DNA of 46,082 bases from Corynebacterium sp. GTDB taxonomy: Bacteria > Actinomycetota > Actinomycetes > Mycobacteriales > Mycobacteriaceae. The notes beneath the pieces were generated by a model, which was not told the DNA's origin, did no database searches, and saw nothing but the letters and a program-made list of their open reading frames with translations. A program made the position numbers and the translations under genes. The stretch is from assembly GCF_030538285.1 (NCBI RefSeq), contig NZ_JAUNUG010000023.1:1-46082 (forward strand), in the 5' to 3' direction. Positions 16,016-24,983 of the stretch are shown in pieces. Every line of letters starts with the position of its first letter. The first letter of the stretch is position 1.

Positions 16016-16321
16016 TCAGCCGGCTGGCGGAGGGGCAGGCGCTGGTCGGAGTCGGTCGGCGCGGATCTGCATGACTGCCGGGTCGCCGTCTGCGTCGACC
16101 ACGACGACGTGCCCCCACCACAGGCGATCGGCGCCTCGGGCCCACGACACCAACAGTCCTGCAGCCCAGCCGTCGGTCTTCTGGACCCAAACGTGTTGGC
16201 CCGTGCCGGTCGGCTGTCCCGCGGGCGGCGTGCTGGTCGCCTGCTGCATGCGTTGCATGCGTTCGCCCAGGGTCGGGGCCGGGACGCTGCGAGGTGTGGG
16301 CACGTCTAGGACGCTAGCCAT
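16016..16321 (-). CDS. hypothetical protein with small C-terminal beta domain
   Basis: 101 residues from ATG 16321, which overlaps the stop of the upstream gene by 8 bp (ATGGCTAG). The first 45 residues are proline-rich and probably disordered. The rest, GQHVWVQKTDGWAAGLLVSWARGADRLWWGHVVVVDADGDPAVMQIRADRLRPA, alternates strands and turns like a small SH3-like barrel. I do not recognise a named family. Part of the mobilisation-module gene string. Confidence 0.65.
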   Translation of the reverse strand: MASVLDVPTPRSVPAPTLGERMQRMQQATSTPPAGQPTGTGQHVWVQKTDGWAAGLLVSWARGADRLWWGHVVVVDADGDPAVMQIRADRLRPAPAPPPAG

Positions 16322-17057
16322 CGCCCCTGACGTTTCCCGCGGCGAAGGCCGTGGGGCTGTCGAGTCCGGCCTGGATCGTGGCGTTTGTGCCCATTTGCGC
16401 CAGTGTGGTTTGCCAGCGTGTCTCGAACCACGGGGCACAGACGAGTGCCCCGGCGAGGATCACCTGCAGGACGGCCACTCCCCAGCGACCTTGAGATCCC
16501 TGCTGGATGGCTGCCACCAACGACAGGCACGCCAGCCCCAGCGGCAGCGGGTGCCACGGTTGCCGAATCGACCTCGGGATGAGTCCTGCGATCAGTCGAG
16601 CGGGGAGGCACGCCACCTCAACCACACGTACCAAGTGCGAGGTGGTCACAGGGAGGCGGCCGACTGCGTCAGCCAGGACGGCAGCGCATCGGTCTGGGCT
16701 GACTGCACCGGTGCGCAGACCCCCCACAAGCCCGCTGGTCACCACGACGGTCCGCCTGTCGGGCATCCACATCCAGCCGGTATCGGACTGGCGGATCCAC
16801 CACGAGGGTTCGCCCCGACCACGCAGGCCGGGGACGAGACCACCCATTCCCCGTAATAGGGCGACCTCGGCCGGCGTCGCCGGCCGAGTGCCATACCCGC
16901 GCCCCGTTCGCCGCCGGAGCGGCCCCGCCGCGATACTGCCCGCGAGCCAGCCCAAGACGAAGCCAGGCACCAGCGCGTTGACCACCAACACCACCGCCAG
17001 GCTGACCGTCAACGGAATGAGTCGCGCCAGCAGGTAGTGGGATCGCCAGCCGATCAC
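16314..17057 (-). CDS. membrane protein resembling an M48 peptidase without its catalytic motif
   Basis: 247 residues from GTG 17057, which overlaps the upstream stop by 4 bp; a longer frame to 17132 lies inside the upstream gene and is unlikely. Two spans occur early (LIPLTVSLAVVLVVNALVPGFVLGWLAGSIAAG) and another hydrophobic pair near 165-215. The stretch between, RRTVVVTSGLVGGLRTGAVSPDRCAAVLADAVGRL, has the shape of the M48 segment 'V.VT.GLL..L...E..AVLAHELGHL', but the zinc motif HExxH is replaced by DAVGR. It would be an inactive relative that keeps the membrane scaffold. The similarity is by eye only. It may act as a surface or transfer accessory factor for the element. Confidence 0.6.
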   Translation of the reverse strand: MIGWRSHYLLARLIPLTVSLAVVLVVNALVPGFVLGWLAGSIAAGPLRRRTGRGYGTRPATPAEVALLRGMGGLVPGLRGRGEPSWWIRQSDTGWMWMPDRRTVVVTSGLVGGLRTGAVSPDRCAAVLADAVGRLPVTTSHLVRVVEVACLPARLIAGLIPRSIRQPWHPLPLGLACLSLVAAIQQGSQGRWGVAVLQVILAGALVCAPWFETRWQTTLAQMGTNATIQAGLDSPTAFAAGNVRGDG

Positions 17058-17365
17058 GGTTCCGCCACCCCGGGCTCTCGCGCGAGCTGACGCATCCGGC
17101 TGATCTCCCTCGCCGGCAAGCCACCACACCACTGACCGGCCTCAAGGGTTGAAAGCCCAAGCTCCCCCACCAGCCGCTCCAAAGCCTGGCCAGCCTTCGT
17201 CTCGGACTCGACGACTGCCGCGTCCCTGGTCGCGAGCTGGACGATGACCTCCTCAGCGAGTTTGTCCCGCAGCCGCTCCCGAGCCACCTGCTCGGCCTTC
17301 AACCGCGCCCGTGTAGCCGCTGCCGCGCTCCGAGCCGCCGCCCGAACTCCACCTGAACCTGCCAT
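17054..17365 (-). CDS. small coiled-coil protein beside the relaxase gene
   Basis: 103 residues from ATG 17365, which follows an ideal AGGAGGGG site; longer frames are unsupported. The middle is strongly helical and charged (RARLKAEQVARERLRDKLAEEVIVQLATRDAAVVESETKAGQALERLV), then LGLSTLEAGQWCGGLPAREISRMRQLA. The composition and place, divergent from a MobF relaxase, suggest a mobilisation accessory protein (a MobC-like role), but I cannot assign a family. It is the first gene of the minus-strand string. Confidence 0.7.
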   Translation of the reverse strand: MAGSGGVRAAARSAAAATRARLKAEQVARERLRDKLAEEVIVQLATRDAAVVESETKAGQALERLVGELGLSTLEAGQWCGGLPAREISRMRQLAREPGVAEP

Positions 17366-17608
17366 GACACCCCTCCTGACTCGAGATCCCGCTCCTTGCG
17401 TCCCCACAAGCACCCGAATCCCGCCAGAAGGCCACCCCAATCGCCGACATCCACAACTCCCCTATCCCCCGCCTCCTTCCTGACAAGCCGCCCGTCGCTA
17501 ACCCAGACCACGTCCCCCCACCGATCTCGAAGCCCTCATGTCGTACACACCTCTTGCACTCCGGAAACTCGGGTGGCCGCCCAGCCCCATTCGGCTGCTT
17601 GTAGGGGT
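17366..17608. other. divergent intergenic region, candidate oriT and promoters
   Basis: 243 bp lie between the divergent accessory gene and the relaxase gene. In many mobilisable elements the transfer origin is directly upstream of the relaxase gene. I see no convincing long inverted repeat, only short imperfect ones near 17550-17575, so the proposal rests on position. Two divergent promoters must lie here, but none is clear. Confidence 0.3.
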
Positions 17609-20600
17609 GTGACGGCGTCCATCACCAAGATCACCGCCGGGTCGGGGTACGAGTACCTGACCCGTCAGGTCGCGCGCATGGACGCCACCAGCGAAGCCAG
17701 CCCCGGCTTGGCCGCCTACTACTCCGAGAAGGGCGAATCCCCCGGACGCTGGGTCGGCACCGGACTCACCGGGATGGGTGGACTCGCAGCGGGTGATGAG
17801 GTGACCGCCGCCCAGATGTGGAACCTGTTCGCTGTCGGCTACCACCCACTGGCCGAACAGCTCCAGCACGCGGCCGCCGTCCGCCCAAACGCCACCCCCG
17901 GCGAGGTCGAACGCGCAGGCCGGCTCGGTACCCCATTTCAGGTGCAAGCTGGCGATGTCAGCTCGTTCCGGATCGAGGTGGCCCGCCGACTGGAGGCCTA
18001 CAACACCGCCCACGGACTCCCCCGCAGCGCGGCGATCACGGCCAGCATCCGGGCCCGGATTCGTACCGAGGTGGCCGTTGAAATGTTCACCGAGCGGCAC
18101 GGGCGTGCCCCTCAGGACACGCGCGAGTTGGCCGGCGAGGTGGCCCGGCTGTCGCGTCCAGCCTCTGCGGCGGTGGCTGGGTTCGACGTCACGTTCAGCC
18201 CGGTGAAGTCGGTGTCGACGTTGTGGGCGCTGGCCGACCGGCCGCTGGCCACCACAATCGAGCAGGCACATCAGAAGGCGGTGGCCGACGCCCTGCGGGC
18301 AATCGAGGAGACTGCCCTGTACACCCGCGTGGGTGCTGGCGGCGTGCGTCAGGTGGATGTGCGCGGCCTGATCGGGGCGGCGTTCACCCACCGTGACTCG
18401 CGTGCCGGGGACCCCGATTTGCACACGCACGTGGCGATCGCGAACAAGGTGCAGGAAGCCGAAACGGGCCGCTGGTACTCCATCGACGGGCGGGTGTTGT
18501 TGAAGGCGGTCGTAACCATTTCGGAGACCTACAACACCGCGTTGGAGCGGCACCTGAGCGAGCGGCTGGGTGTCCGGTTCGCTGATCGTCCCGGCCCGGA
18601 TGGGAAGCGTCCGGTGCGGGAGATCGTCGGGGTGGAGCCTGCGTTGAACGAGCGTTGGTCCTCTCGGCGGCAGCGGATCGAGGCCCGACGTGCAGTGCTG
18701 GCACGCGAGTTCCAAGCCCAGCATGGTCGTCCCCCGTCGCCAACGGAGGCGATCGGGTTGGCGCAGCAGGCCACCCTGGAGACCCGGGATGCGAAGCATT
18801 CGGCTCGTTCGGAGGCTCAGCAGCGGGCGACGTGGCGCGCTGAAGCGCTCGAGGTGTTGGGGTCGGCTGACGCGCTGGCCGCGATGGTGTCGGGTGCGGT
18901 GGGGCGTCCGGATGCGGTGACGTTCACCCCGGACCAGGAGTGGGTGGAGGCCACGGCCCGGCGGGTGGTGGGCATCGTGCAGGGGCACCGTTCGACGTGG
19001 CAGGGCTGGCACCTGCGGGCCGAAGCCCTGCGCCAGTTGCGGGCAGCGAACGTGGCCGGATCACTGGTCGAGACGATCGCGCACCAGGTCGTCGCGCATG
19101 CGCTGGCCACCCACTGCGTGTCCTTGGAGCGCCCGTTGGCCAGCCCGGATGGGAGCGTGGTGGAACCGTCCGAACCGGCCGCCCTGCGGCGTGCGGACGG
19201 GACGAGTCAGTACACGGTGGCGGGGTCGACGTTGTTCACCAGCAGCCCCGTGTTGGCCGCTGAGGAGTACCTCGTCGCGGCTGCCGGCCGCACCGGCGGG
19301 TGGGCGGTCACCGAGGCCCATGTGGGGGTCGCGTTGGCTGAATCGGCCGCCAACGGGGTCACCCTCAACGACGGGCAGGCGGCGCTCGTCACGGCGATGG
19401 CGACCAGCGGCGCACGCGTGCAGGCCGCGATCGCGCCGGCCGGATCGGGCAAGACGACCGCGATGCGCGCCCTCACCCAAGCCTGGACCGATGGGGGTGG
19501 CACCGTGATCGGTCTGGCCCCGTCTGCGGCGGCGGCCGAGCAGCTGCGCGACCAGACAGGCGCGCCCACCGACACGCTGGCCAAGTTGTGCTGGCACCTC
19601 GACCAAGGCACCGCCCACCCGAGCCTGCCCCGCATCGATGAGGGCACGCTCGTGCTGGTCGATGAGGCGGGCATGGCCGACACGCTCAGCCTGCACCAGG
19701 TGGTCCGCCACGTCCTCGACGCCGGGGGCAGCGTCAGGTTGATCGGCGACGACCAGCAGCTCGCCGCGATCGGCGCCGGCGGCGTCCTGCGTGACATCGA
19801 AGCCACCCACGGAGTGCTCCGCCTGGACGAACTGGTCCGATTCCGCGATCCCGCCGAAGGCGCGGCCAGCCTCGCCCTCCGAGCTGGACGACCCGAAGCA
19901 CTCGGCTTCTACCTCGACCAGCAGCGCGTTCACGTCGGTGACCTGGCCACCATGACCACCGACGTGTTCACCGCCTGGAGCACCGACCGTGCCGCCGGGT
20001 TGGACTCGATCATGCTCGCCCCCACCCGCGAGCTGGTCGCCGAACTCAACACGCGCGCCCGCCACCAGCGCCTCAACGGCGCACCCGCTGGCCGGGAAGT
20101 GTGGCTGTCCGACGGGTTGCCCGCCAGCGCCGGGGACACCATCCTCACCCGCCGCAACAACCGTCGCCTGCGGACCAGCGCCACCGATTTCGTGAAGAAC
20201 GGTGACCGCTGGCAGGTGGTCGACGCCCGCGCCGATGGCAGCCTGCACGTCGCCCACACGCGCACCGGACGCCGCGTCACCCTGCCCGCCGACTACGTCG
20301 CCGAGCACGTCGAACTCGGCTACGCCTCCACCATCCACACCGCCCAGGGCATCTCGGTCGACACCACCCACGGCGTCCTGTCCGGCGGCGAATCCCGCCA
20401 GTTGCTGTACACGATGATGACCCGCGGCCGCGACGCCAACCACGCCTACCTCGCCGTGGTGAGTGATGGCAACGAGCACACCACCTTCGCCCCGGAGACG
20501 GTCAGCCCGCTCACCCCCACCGACATGCTGGAGAAGATCCTCGGCCGCGACGACACCCCCGTCTCGGCGACCACGCAGACCCGGATCGCCGCCGACCCGG

Positions 20601-23083
20601 CCACCCAGCTGGCCGATGCCACCCGCCGGTACGCCGACGCGATCGGCGTGGCGTCCGCGCAGATCGCCGACCCCGACCTGATCCGGCACCTCACCCGACG
20701 GATCGACGCCGTGGTGCCCGGCATCACCGATTGCGACGCGTGGCCCACCCTGGTCAACCGGCTCCTCCTCATCGCCGCCGACGGCCGCGACCCCTTCGCC
20801 GAGACCCAGCACGCCCTCACCAGCGCCCCGCTCGGCGACGCCCGCGACGAAGCCTCCGTCCTGGTCGCCCGCCTTGAGACGCGCACCCGTGACCGGGGGC
20901 CGCTGCCGTGGTTGCCCGGCATCCCGACCCGGCTGGCCGACCACCCCACCTGGGGCCCCTACCTCACCGCGCGCGGCACCCTCGTCGGCGCACTGGCAGA
21001 CCACGTCCGCACAGCCACGCTGGCTGATGCGAGCCAGCCCGCGTGGGTGCGGTCCTCCAGCTGGACGCCGCCTCTCTCGCTGGTGGCCGACGTCGAGGTG
21101 TTCCGAGCTGCGACCGGTGTCGAGGCCGCTGACCTGCGGCCTACTGGGGACCCGCAGTTCCAGCGCACCATTCGCCGCTACCAGGCCGGTCTGGACCGCC
21201 GGCTGCGTGAGGACCACTCCCCCGCGTTGGCCGAGTGGGGACCGCTGCTGGCCGAGCTGTCCGCGACCATGACCGCCGACCCGTACCTGCCCCAGCTCGC
21301 CCGCCAGCTCGGCTACCTGTCCAGCCACGGCACCCAGGTGCGGCCCCTGCTGGAAGCCGCCAGCGTGCAGCCGCTGCCCGATGACCACCCCGCGGCCGCG
21401 TTGTGGTGGCGGATCGCCGGCCAGCTCGACCACGCCCAGCGCACCGGGGAACGCCGCACCCCCGACCAGTGGCTGCCCGAACTCACCGAACGCCTCGGCG
21501 TGCACGCGGAGGCGATGCAGGCCAGCCCGTGGTGGGTCACGCTCGTGGACGCCGTGGACCGTGGCCTGCAGCGCGGCTGGCCCCTCGACGCCCTCATCAG
21601 CCCCCACCGTGCTGGCGACATCCAGACCCTCATCGAGGACGTCACCCGGCTCGCCGACAGCCACGACACCCCCGCCGATGCCCTGGAGACCGAGGCGCCG
21701 CCCACCGACCTGTGGGACGACTGGAACCCCGCCAACCCGATCCACGTCGCCACCCCCGACGAGCAGCCCGCCACCCACGAACTGGACGCCACCGAGCCGG
21801 CCGACGAGTCCGAACCCCCGCTGGAATGGGAATGCGACGACCTCACCGTGGAAGCGCTCATCCGCACCGGCCTACGCCTCGACACCGACCCCGCCGACAC
21901 GATCCGGCTGCTCGACCAGGCCGACCAGTGGAAGGAAAGCCCCGCCAGCCAGGACCGGCTCGAACTGATCAACGAGCTCACCACCCGCTTCTACCAGCAC
22001 AAGTTCACGCGCAGTTGGGCACGCGCCTACCTCACCGACCGGTTCGGCGTCGACGTCCACGAACACCCCGACCTGCGGCCCGGCCTCGCGCCGGCCGGAT
22101 GGACCAACCTGGTCGACCACCTGCGTGGCCACGGCATCACCGACCAGGAGATGCTCACCGCAGGCGTCGCCACCCAAGCACGAACCGGCCATCTGATTGA
22201 CCGGTTCCGTGACCGGGTCATGCTGCCCATCCTCGACCCCGACCACCGCGTGCTCGGATTCGTCGGACGCCGCAACCCCACCAGCAGCGACGAGCGGGCA
22301 CCCAAGTACCTCAACACCCCCGACACGCCCCTGTTCCACAAGGGCAACCAACTCTACGGCGCCACCCACCTCCTCACCACCGACCCGACCCGCATCCCCG
22401 TGCTCGCCGAAGGTCCCATGGACGCCCACGCGATCACGCTGGCCAGCCACGGCCGCTACGTCGGCCTGGCCCCGCTCGGCACCAGCCTGACCAGCCTGCA
22501 GGCCACCCAACTCGCCAGCCTTGACCGGACTCCGATCATCGCCACCGACGCCGACCTCGCCGGACGCCTCGCCGCCGAACGCGACTACTGGATGCTCACC
22601 CCCCACGGGCTCGACCCCCGCTACGCCATCCTGAACCCCGGCAGTGATCCCGCCGAACTCCTTGCCACCGGCCAAGCTGCTGCCCTCAACCACGCGCTCA
22701 CCGAAGCCGGGTCGTTGGCCGATGCGCTCATCAACGAGCGGATCAGCAACCTGCCCACCCCCGAAGCCGCCCTCGGTGCCGTGGCCGTGCTCGCCGCCCA
22801 ACCCCCCGAACGATGGGAGGACGGCGTGCAAGCACTCGGGGACCGGCTCGGCCTGCCCGCCGGGTTCCTGCGCGGTGCCCTCAAGGACCACGTGCGTGCG
22901 TGGAACACCAACGCACGCCGCGCAGCCGACAGCCAACTCGCCCGCACCCACGACGTAAAGTCTCGCCTCAGCCAGTCCACGGAGTCCTACGAGGCCCCAC
23001 CAAGTCGGCCAAACACCCCCAGCAGAGCTACGAAGCGCCCCGCCCCCATCGCCGGCCGGGGAGGCCCTCGCTCAGGCCGCTGA
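17609..23083 (+). CDS. traA: MobF relaxase - RecD-like helicase - primase fusion (TraA type)
   Basis: About 1,824 residues if started at the GTG at about 17609, where the protein becomes family-like (VTASITKITAGSGYEYLTRQVA); the open frame upstream is low-complexity. The N-terminal TrwC-like relaxase has Tyr14 and Tyr16 as candidate nicking residues and the metal-binding His triad H261, H272, H274 (FTH...LHTH). The helicase has Walker A APAGSGKT at 609-616 and Walker B VDEAG near 684-688. From about 1400 a DnaG-like part follows: RDRVMLPILD, GFVGRRNP, PKYLNTPDTPLFHKGNQLYG, then the Toprim EGPMD at 1601 and DAD at 1647-1649. One chain could thus nick oriT, unwind DNA and prime the copied strand. 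It ends 17 bp from the convergent HNH gene. No ribosome binding site supports the start. Confidence 0.93.
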   Translation: MTASITKITAGSGYEYLTRQVARMDATSEASPGLAAYYSEKGESPGRWVGTGLTGMGGLAAGDEVTAAQMWNLFAVGYHPLAEQLQHAAAVRPNATPGEVERAGRLGTPFQVQAGDVSSFRIEVARRLEAYNTAHGLPRSAAITASIRARIRTEVAVEMFTERHGRAPQDTRELAGEVARLSRPASAAVAGFDVTFSPVKSVSTLWALADRPLATTIEQAHQKAVADALRAIEETALYTRVGAGGVRQVDVRGLIGAAFTHRDSRAGDPDLHTHVAIANKVQEAETGRWYSIDGRVLLKAVVTISETYNTALERHLSERLGVRFADRPGPDGKRPVREIVGVEPALNERWSSRRQRIEARRAVLAREFQAQHGRPPSPTEAIGLAQQATLETRDAKHSARSEAQQRATWRAEALEVLGSADALAAMVSGAVGRPDAVTFTPDQEWVEATARRVVGIVQGHRSTWQGWHLRAEALRQLRAANVAGSLVETIAHQVVAHALATHCVSLERPLASPDGSVVEPSEPAALRRADGTSQYTVAGSTLFTSSPVLAAEEYLVAAAGRTGGWAVTEAHVGVALAESAANGVTLNDGQAALVTAMATSGARVQAAIAPAGSGKTTAMRALTQAWTDGGGTVIGLAPSAAAAEQLRDQTGAPTDTLAKLCWHLDQGTAHPSLPRIDEGTLVLVDEAGMADTLSLHQVVRHVLDAGGSVRLIGDDQQLAAIGAGGVLRDIEATHGVLRLDELVRFRDPAEGAASLALRAGRPEALGFYLDQQRVHVGDLATMTTDVFTAWSTDRAAGLDSIMLAPTRELVAELNTRARHQRLNGAPAGREVWLSDGLPASAGDTILTRRNNRRLRTSATDFVKNGDRWQVVDARADGSLHVAHTRTGRRVTLPADYVAEHVELGYASTIHTAQGISVDTTHGVLSGGESRQLLYTMMTRGRDANHAYLAVVSDGNEHTTFAPETVSPLTPTDMLEKILGRDDTPVSATTQTRIAADPATQLADATRRYADAIGVASAQIADPDLIRHLTRRIDAVVPGITDCDAWPTLVNRLLLIAADGRDPFAETQHALTSAPLGDARDEASVLVARLETRTRDRGPLPWLPGIPTRLADHPTWGPYLTARGTLVGALADHVRTATLADASQPAWVRSSSWTPPLSLVADVEVFRAATGVEAADLRPTGDPQFQRTIRRYQAGLDRRLREDHSPALAEWGPLLAELSATMTADPYLPQLARQLGYLSSHGTQVRPLLEAASVQPLPDDHPAAALWWRIAGQLDHAQRTGERRTPDQWLPELTERLGVHAEAMQASPWWVTLVDAVDRGLQRGWPLDALISPHRAGDIQTLIEDVTRLADSHDTPADALETEAPPTDLWDDWNPANPIHVATPDEQPATHELDATEPADESEPPLEWECDDLTVEALIRTGLRLDTDPADTIRLLDQADQWKESPASQDRLELINELTTRFYQHKFTRSWARAYLTDRFGVDVHEHPDLRPGLAPAGWTNLVDHLRGHGITDQEMLTAGVATQARTGHLIDRFRDRVMLPILDPDHRVLGFVGRRNPTSSDERAPKYLNTPDTPLFHKGNQLYGATHLLTTDPTRIPVLAEGPMDAHAITLASHGRYVGLAPLGTSLTSLQATQLASLDRTPIIATDADLAGRLAAERDYWMLTPHGLDPRYAILNPGSDPAELLATGQAAALNHALTEAGSLADALINERISNLPTPEAALGAVAVLAAQPPERWEDGVQALGDRLGLPAGFLRGALKDHVRAWNTNARRAADSQLARTHDVKSRLSQSTESYEAPPSRPNTPSRATKRPAPIAGRGGPRSGR

Positions 23084-23100
23084 CACCGCCTCGTTCGGCG

Positions 23101-23868
23101 CTAACGGTGGGTGATGAGTCGTGTGGCCAACTGGCACGGAGTCAGCCACGGCTGCGCTCGGTGGATCATCCGGTGACAGTTAGAGCACAACAGAGCCAAG
23201 TCTTCCAATCGGGTCTCCACTGGGCCCGAAGCATGAAGCGGCAAGGTGTGGTGGACCTCCACGTAGCCATCTCCGAGTACGCCGTACCTGGCTTTGAAGT
23301 CGAACCCGCACACCTCACACCCCAAGGTGCCGCCCGCAGCGAGGACCGCGGCCAGTTTGGCCTTGCGCAGCTTCGGGCTCCTCTCGCGGCGCAGATGGAG
23401 CACAGCCTGCAGACGTCCTTCACGGGCAGTGAGGATCTCCATATCAGTGTCAGGGGGCGGAAGATGCGGCCCAACTGCTATCTGCCCGCGGATAACTCGG
23501 GCAAGGGCTGCCATGCGCTCGGGCTCAGCTATGAACTCCAGCAGGACCTCAGCGTCGAACGGACCTCCCTTGGTCGGAGCCCCGTCGTAGTCGGGGTGCT
23601 GGGTGGCGATGTCAAAGGTCTTGCGTTGAACGCTGTTGACGCTGCGGAAGCTGCTCTCCCGGTCCTCCACCGGGTGGATCGTCGCCGCTTGGAGCAACTG
23701 GGACAACTCCAGAACCAACGGATTAGTCGCCCGTAGTCCCTGCCAGTTGTTGCGCGCCACCAGGTCAGCGGCGAGCACCACTTCTTCGTAGGACCACCCG
23801 ATTCGTGCCACAACTCTGATCCTGTCGCTCGGTGGAACAAAGCTTTCGAGGCGCGCCGAGCCAGCCAA
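23101..23868 (-). CDS. HNH endonuclease (McrA-like), last gene of the defence operon
   Basis: Up to 255 residues from a TTG at 23868; the true start is uncertain, as the first well-formed segment is WSYEEVVLAADLVARNNW at about 25. The C-terminal HNH domain is clear: CEVCGFDF, then YVEVHHTLPLH, then LALLCSNCHRMIH, with four Cys that would bind a structural zinc. This pattern is common in restriction nucleases attacking modified or foreign DNA. It follows the DUF4420-type gene by 41 bp on the same strand, so it is probably the fifth gene of the dcm-DUF262-Z1-DUF4420 operon, though it could be an independent type IV-like nuclease. Confidence 0.88.
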   Translation of the reverse strand: MAGSARLESFVPPSDRIRVVARIGWSYEEVVLAADLVARNNWQGLRATNPLVLELSQLLQAATIHPVEDRESSFRSVNSVQRKTFDIATQHPDYDGAPTKGGPFDAEVLLEFIAEPERMAALARVIRGQIAVGPHLPPPDTDMEILTAREGRLQAVLHLRRERSPKLRKAKLAAVLAAGGTLGCEVCGFDFKARYGVLGDGYVEVHHTLPLHASGPVETRLEDLALLCSNCHRMIHRAQPWLTPCQLATRLITHR

Positions 23869-23909
23869 GAAGGCGCCAAGTCAGCCTCGTTCGAGACGCC
23901 AATCTCCGC

Positions 23910-24968
23910 TCAGCACCCGAGGATAGACTGCGCCACTTGGTTGGCGCCGTTCACGGGGTTCAGTGCACTCACGACCGCAGGTAGGTTGACCCGGAAGTTG
24001 ACCGACTGCAGGTCGACGTGGTGGTGGGAACTCACATCGTCGCTGCGCAGCACCTCGATGCCGGGGTCGCCCATGTCGTAGCCGCGGCAGAACGTCACGG
24101 TGAACAGCGTGGTGAAGGGCGCGTCGTCGGCCATGTTCGCATGGTCGTAGCCGAAGCCCGACTCGGAACCGTAGATCGCCACCCGGGAGAGGAAGCCGGC
24201 CACCTGACCATCGTTCCCGGTGGCCTGTAGGCGGTCGACCAGACGCTGCACCAGGTCGGGCAGCGAGACGGAGTTGCTGCCCTGAACTGCCGCGGTCTGG
24301 AGGCCGATACTGACCAAGACCAGCTTGTCCTCGACGTTCCCGTCGTCATCGGGGCCGGCGGGCTCGATCTGGTGGACGCCTTGGACCAAGTGGGCCGACG
24401 TCGTGCGCGAGGTGGTCTTCACCTCGACTCCGATGCCGCCCCAGGAGAAGTCGCGCGCCGACCTGCGCCAGCCGTCCCAGGAGTCGACGATCGACGCCAC
24501 GACCGCGTCGCTGGCCCGCCGGCAGAGTGCATCCAGCAGGAGCATCTCGCCGACCAGCCCCAGCATGGCCGCCTCGGACATCTGCAAGCGCTCGATGGAC
24601 AGCTCGATGATGGGTTCGGTGACGGCGAAGGCCCGCTCGATGTCCTTGTCGGCACCGTTGCGCAGGAGCTCGGTGCACAGGAAGGCACCGACCTGGTCGA
24701 AGTGGCCGAGCGCCGGCAGCAGCAGCCGGTTGGCGTCCAGCGGGAGACCGCCGTCGCGGTGCCAGGAGTGGAACATCATGGAGTCGATCACCGACGGCGA
24801 CCTAGGCTTGAGCTCAGGGCCGGCCAGGAACAGCTCCAGGCGACCGGTCTGGTCGCGCGAGACCCCAAGGGTTGCCGCTGCGGTGAGCCACTCGATGGTG
24901 CGGGCCTTGGCCTGCTCGGCGTTGGGCATCGCGCTGATCCGTTCGAGGATCTCCTCGTAGGTGTTCAT
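23910..24968 (-). CDS. PD-(D/E)XK motif protein (DUF4420 type), predicted restriction nuclease
   Basis: 352 residues. The nuclease core reads GLVGEMLLLDAL (Glu141), then WDGWRRSARDFSWGGIGVEVKTT with Asp173 and the Glu182-x-Lys184 pair, the PD-(D/E)XK signature. The N-terminal RSPSVIDSM segment and the length agree with DUF4420 proteins, which are recurrent partners of Z1-domain proteins and Dcm methylases in predicted phage-defence operons. It starts 15 bp behind the Z1 gene. I infer that it is the DNA-cutting subunit, guided or loaded by the Z1 ATPase and restrained by cytosine methylation. Confidence 0.85.
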   Translation of the reverse strand: MNTYEEILERISAMPNAEQAKARTIEWLTAAATLGVSRDQTGRLELFLAGPELKPRSPSVIDSMMFHSWHRDGGLPLDANRLLLPALGHFDQVGAFLCTELLRNGADKDIERAFAVTEPIIELSIERLQMSEAAMLGLVGEMLLLDALCRRASDAVVASIVDSWDGWRRSARDFSWGGIGVEVKTTSRTTSAHLVQGVHQIEPAGPDDDGNVEDKLVLVSIGLQTAAVQGSNSVSLPDLVQRLVDRLQATGNDGQVAGFLSRVAIYGSESGFGYDHANMADDAPFTTLFTVTFCRGYDMGDPGIEVLRSDDVSSHHHVDLQSVNFRVNLPAVVSALNPVNGANQVAQSILGC

Positions 24969-24983
24969 AGGGTCGCCTTTCGG

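Noticed and set aside
19061-21778. A 905-residue open frame on the minus strand
   Set aside because: It is the mirror of the relaxase-helicase gene: Gly/Val-rich with no family motifs, as expected from high-GC shadow frames.
12768-23083. Type IV secretion or coupling-protein genes within the mobilisation module
   Set aside because: No VirB4-, VirD4/TcpA- or FtsK-like motor was found; the only P-loops here belong to the relaxase-helicase.
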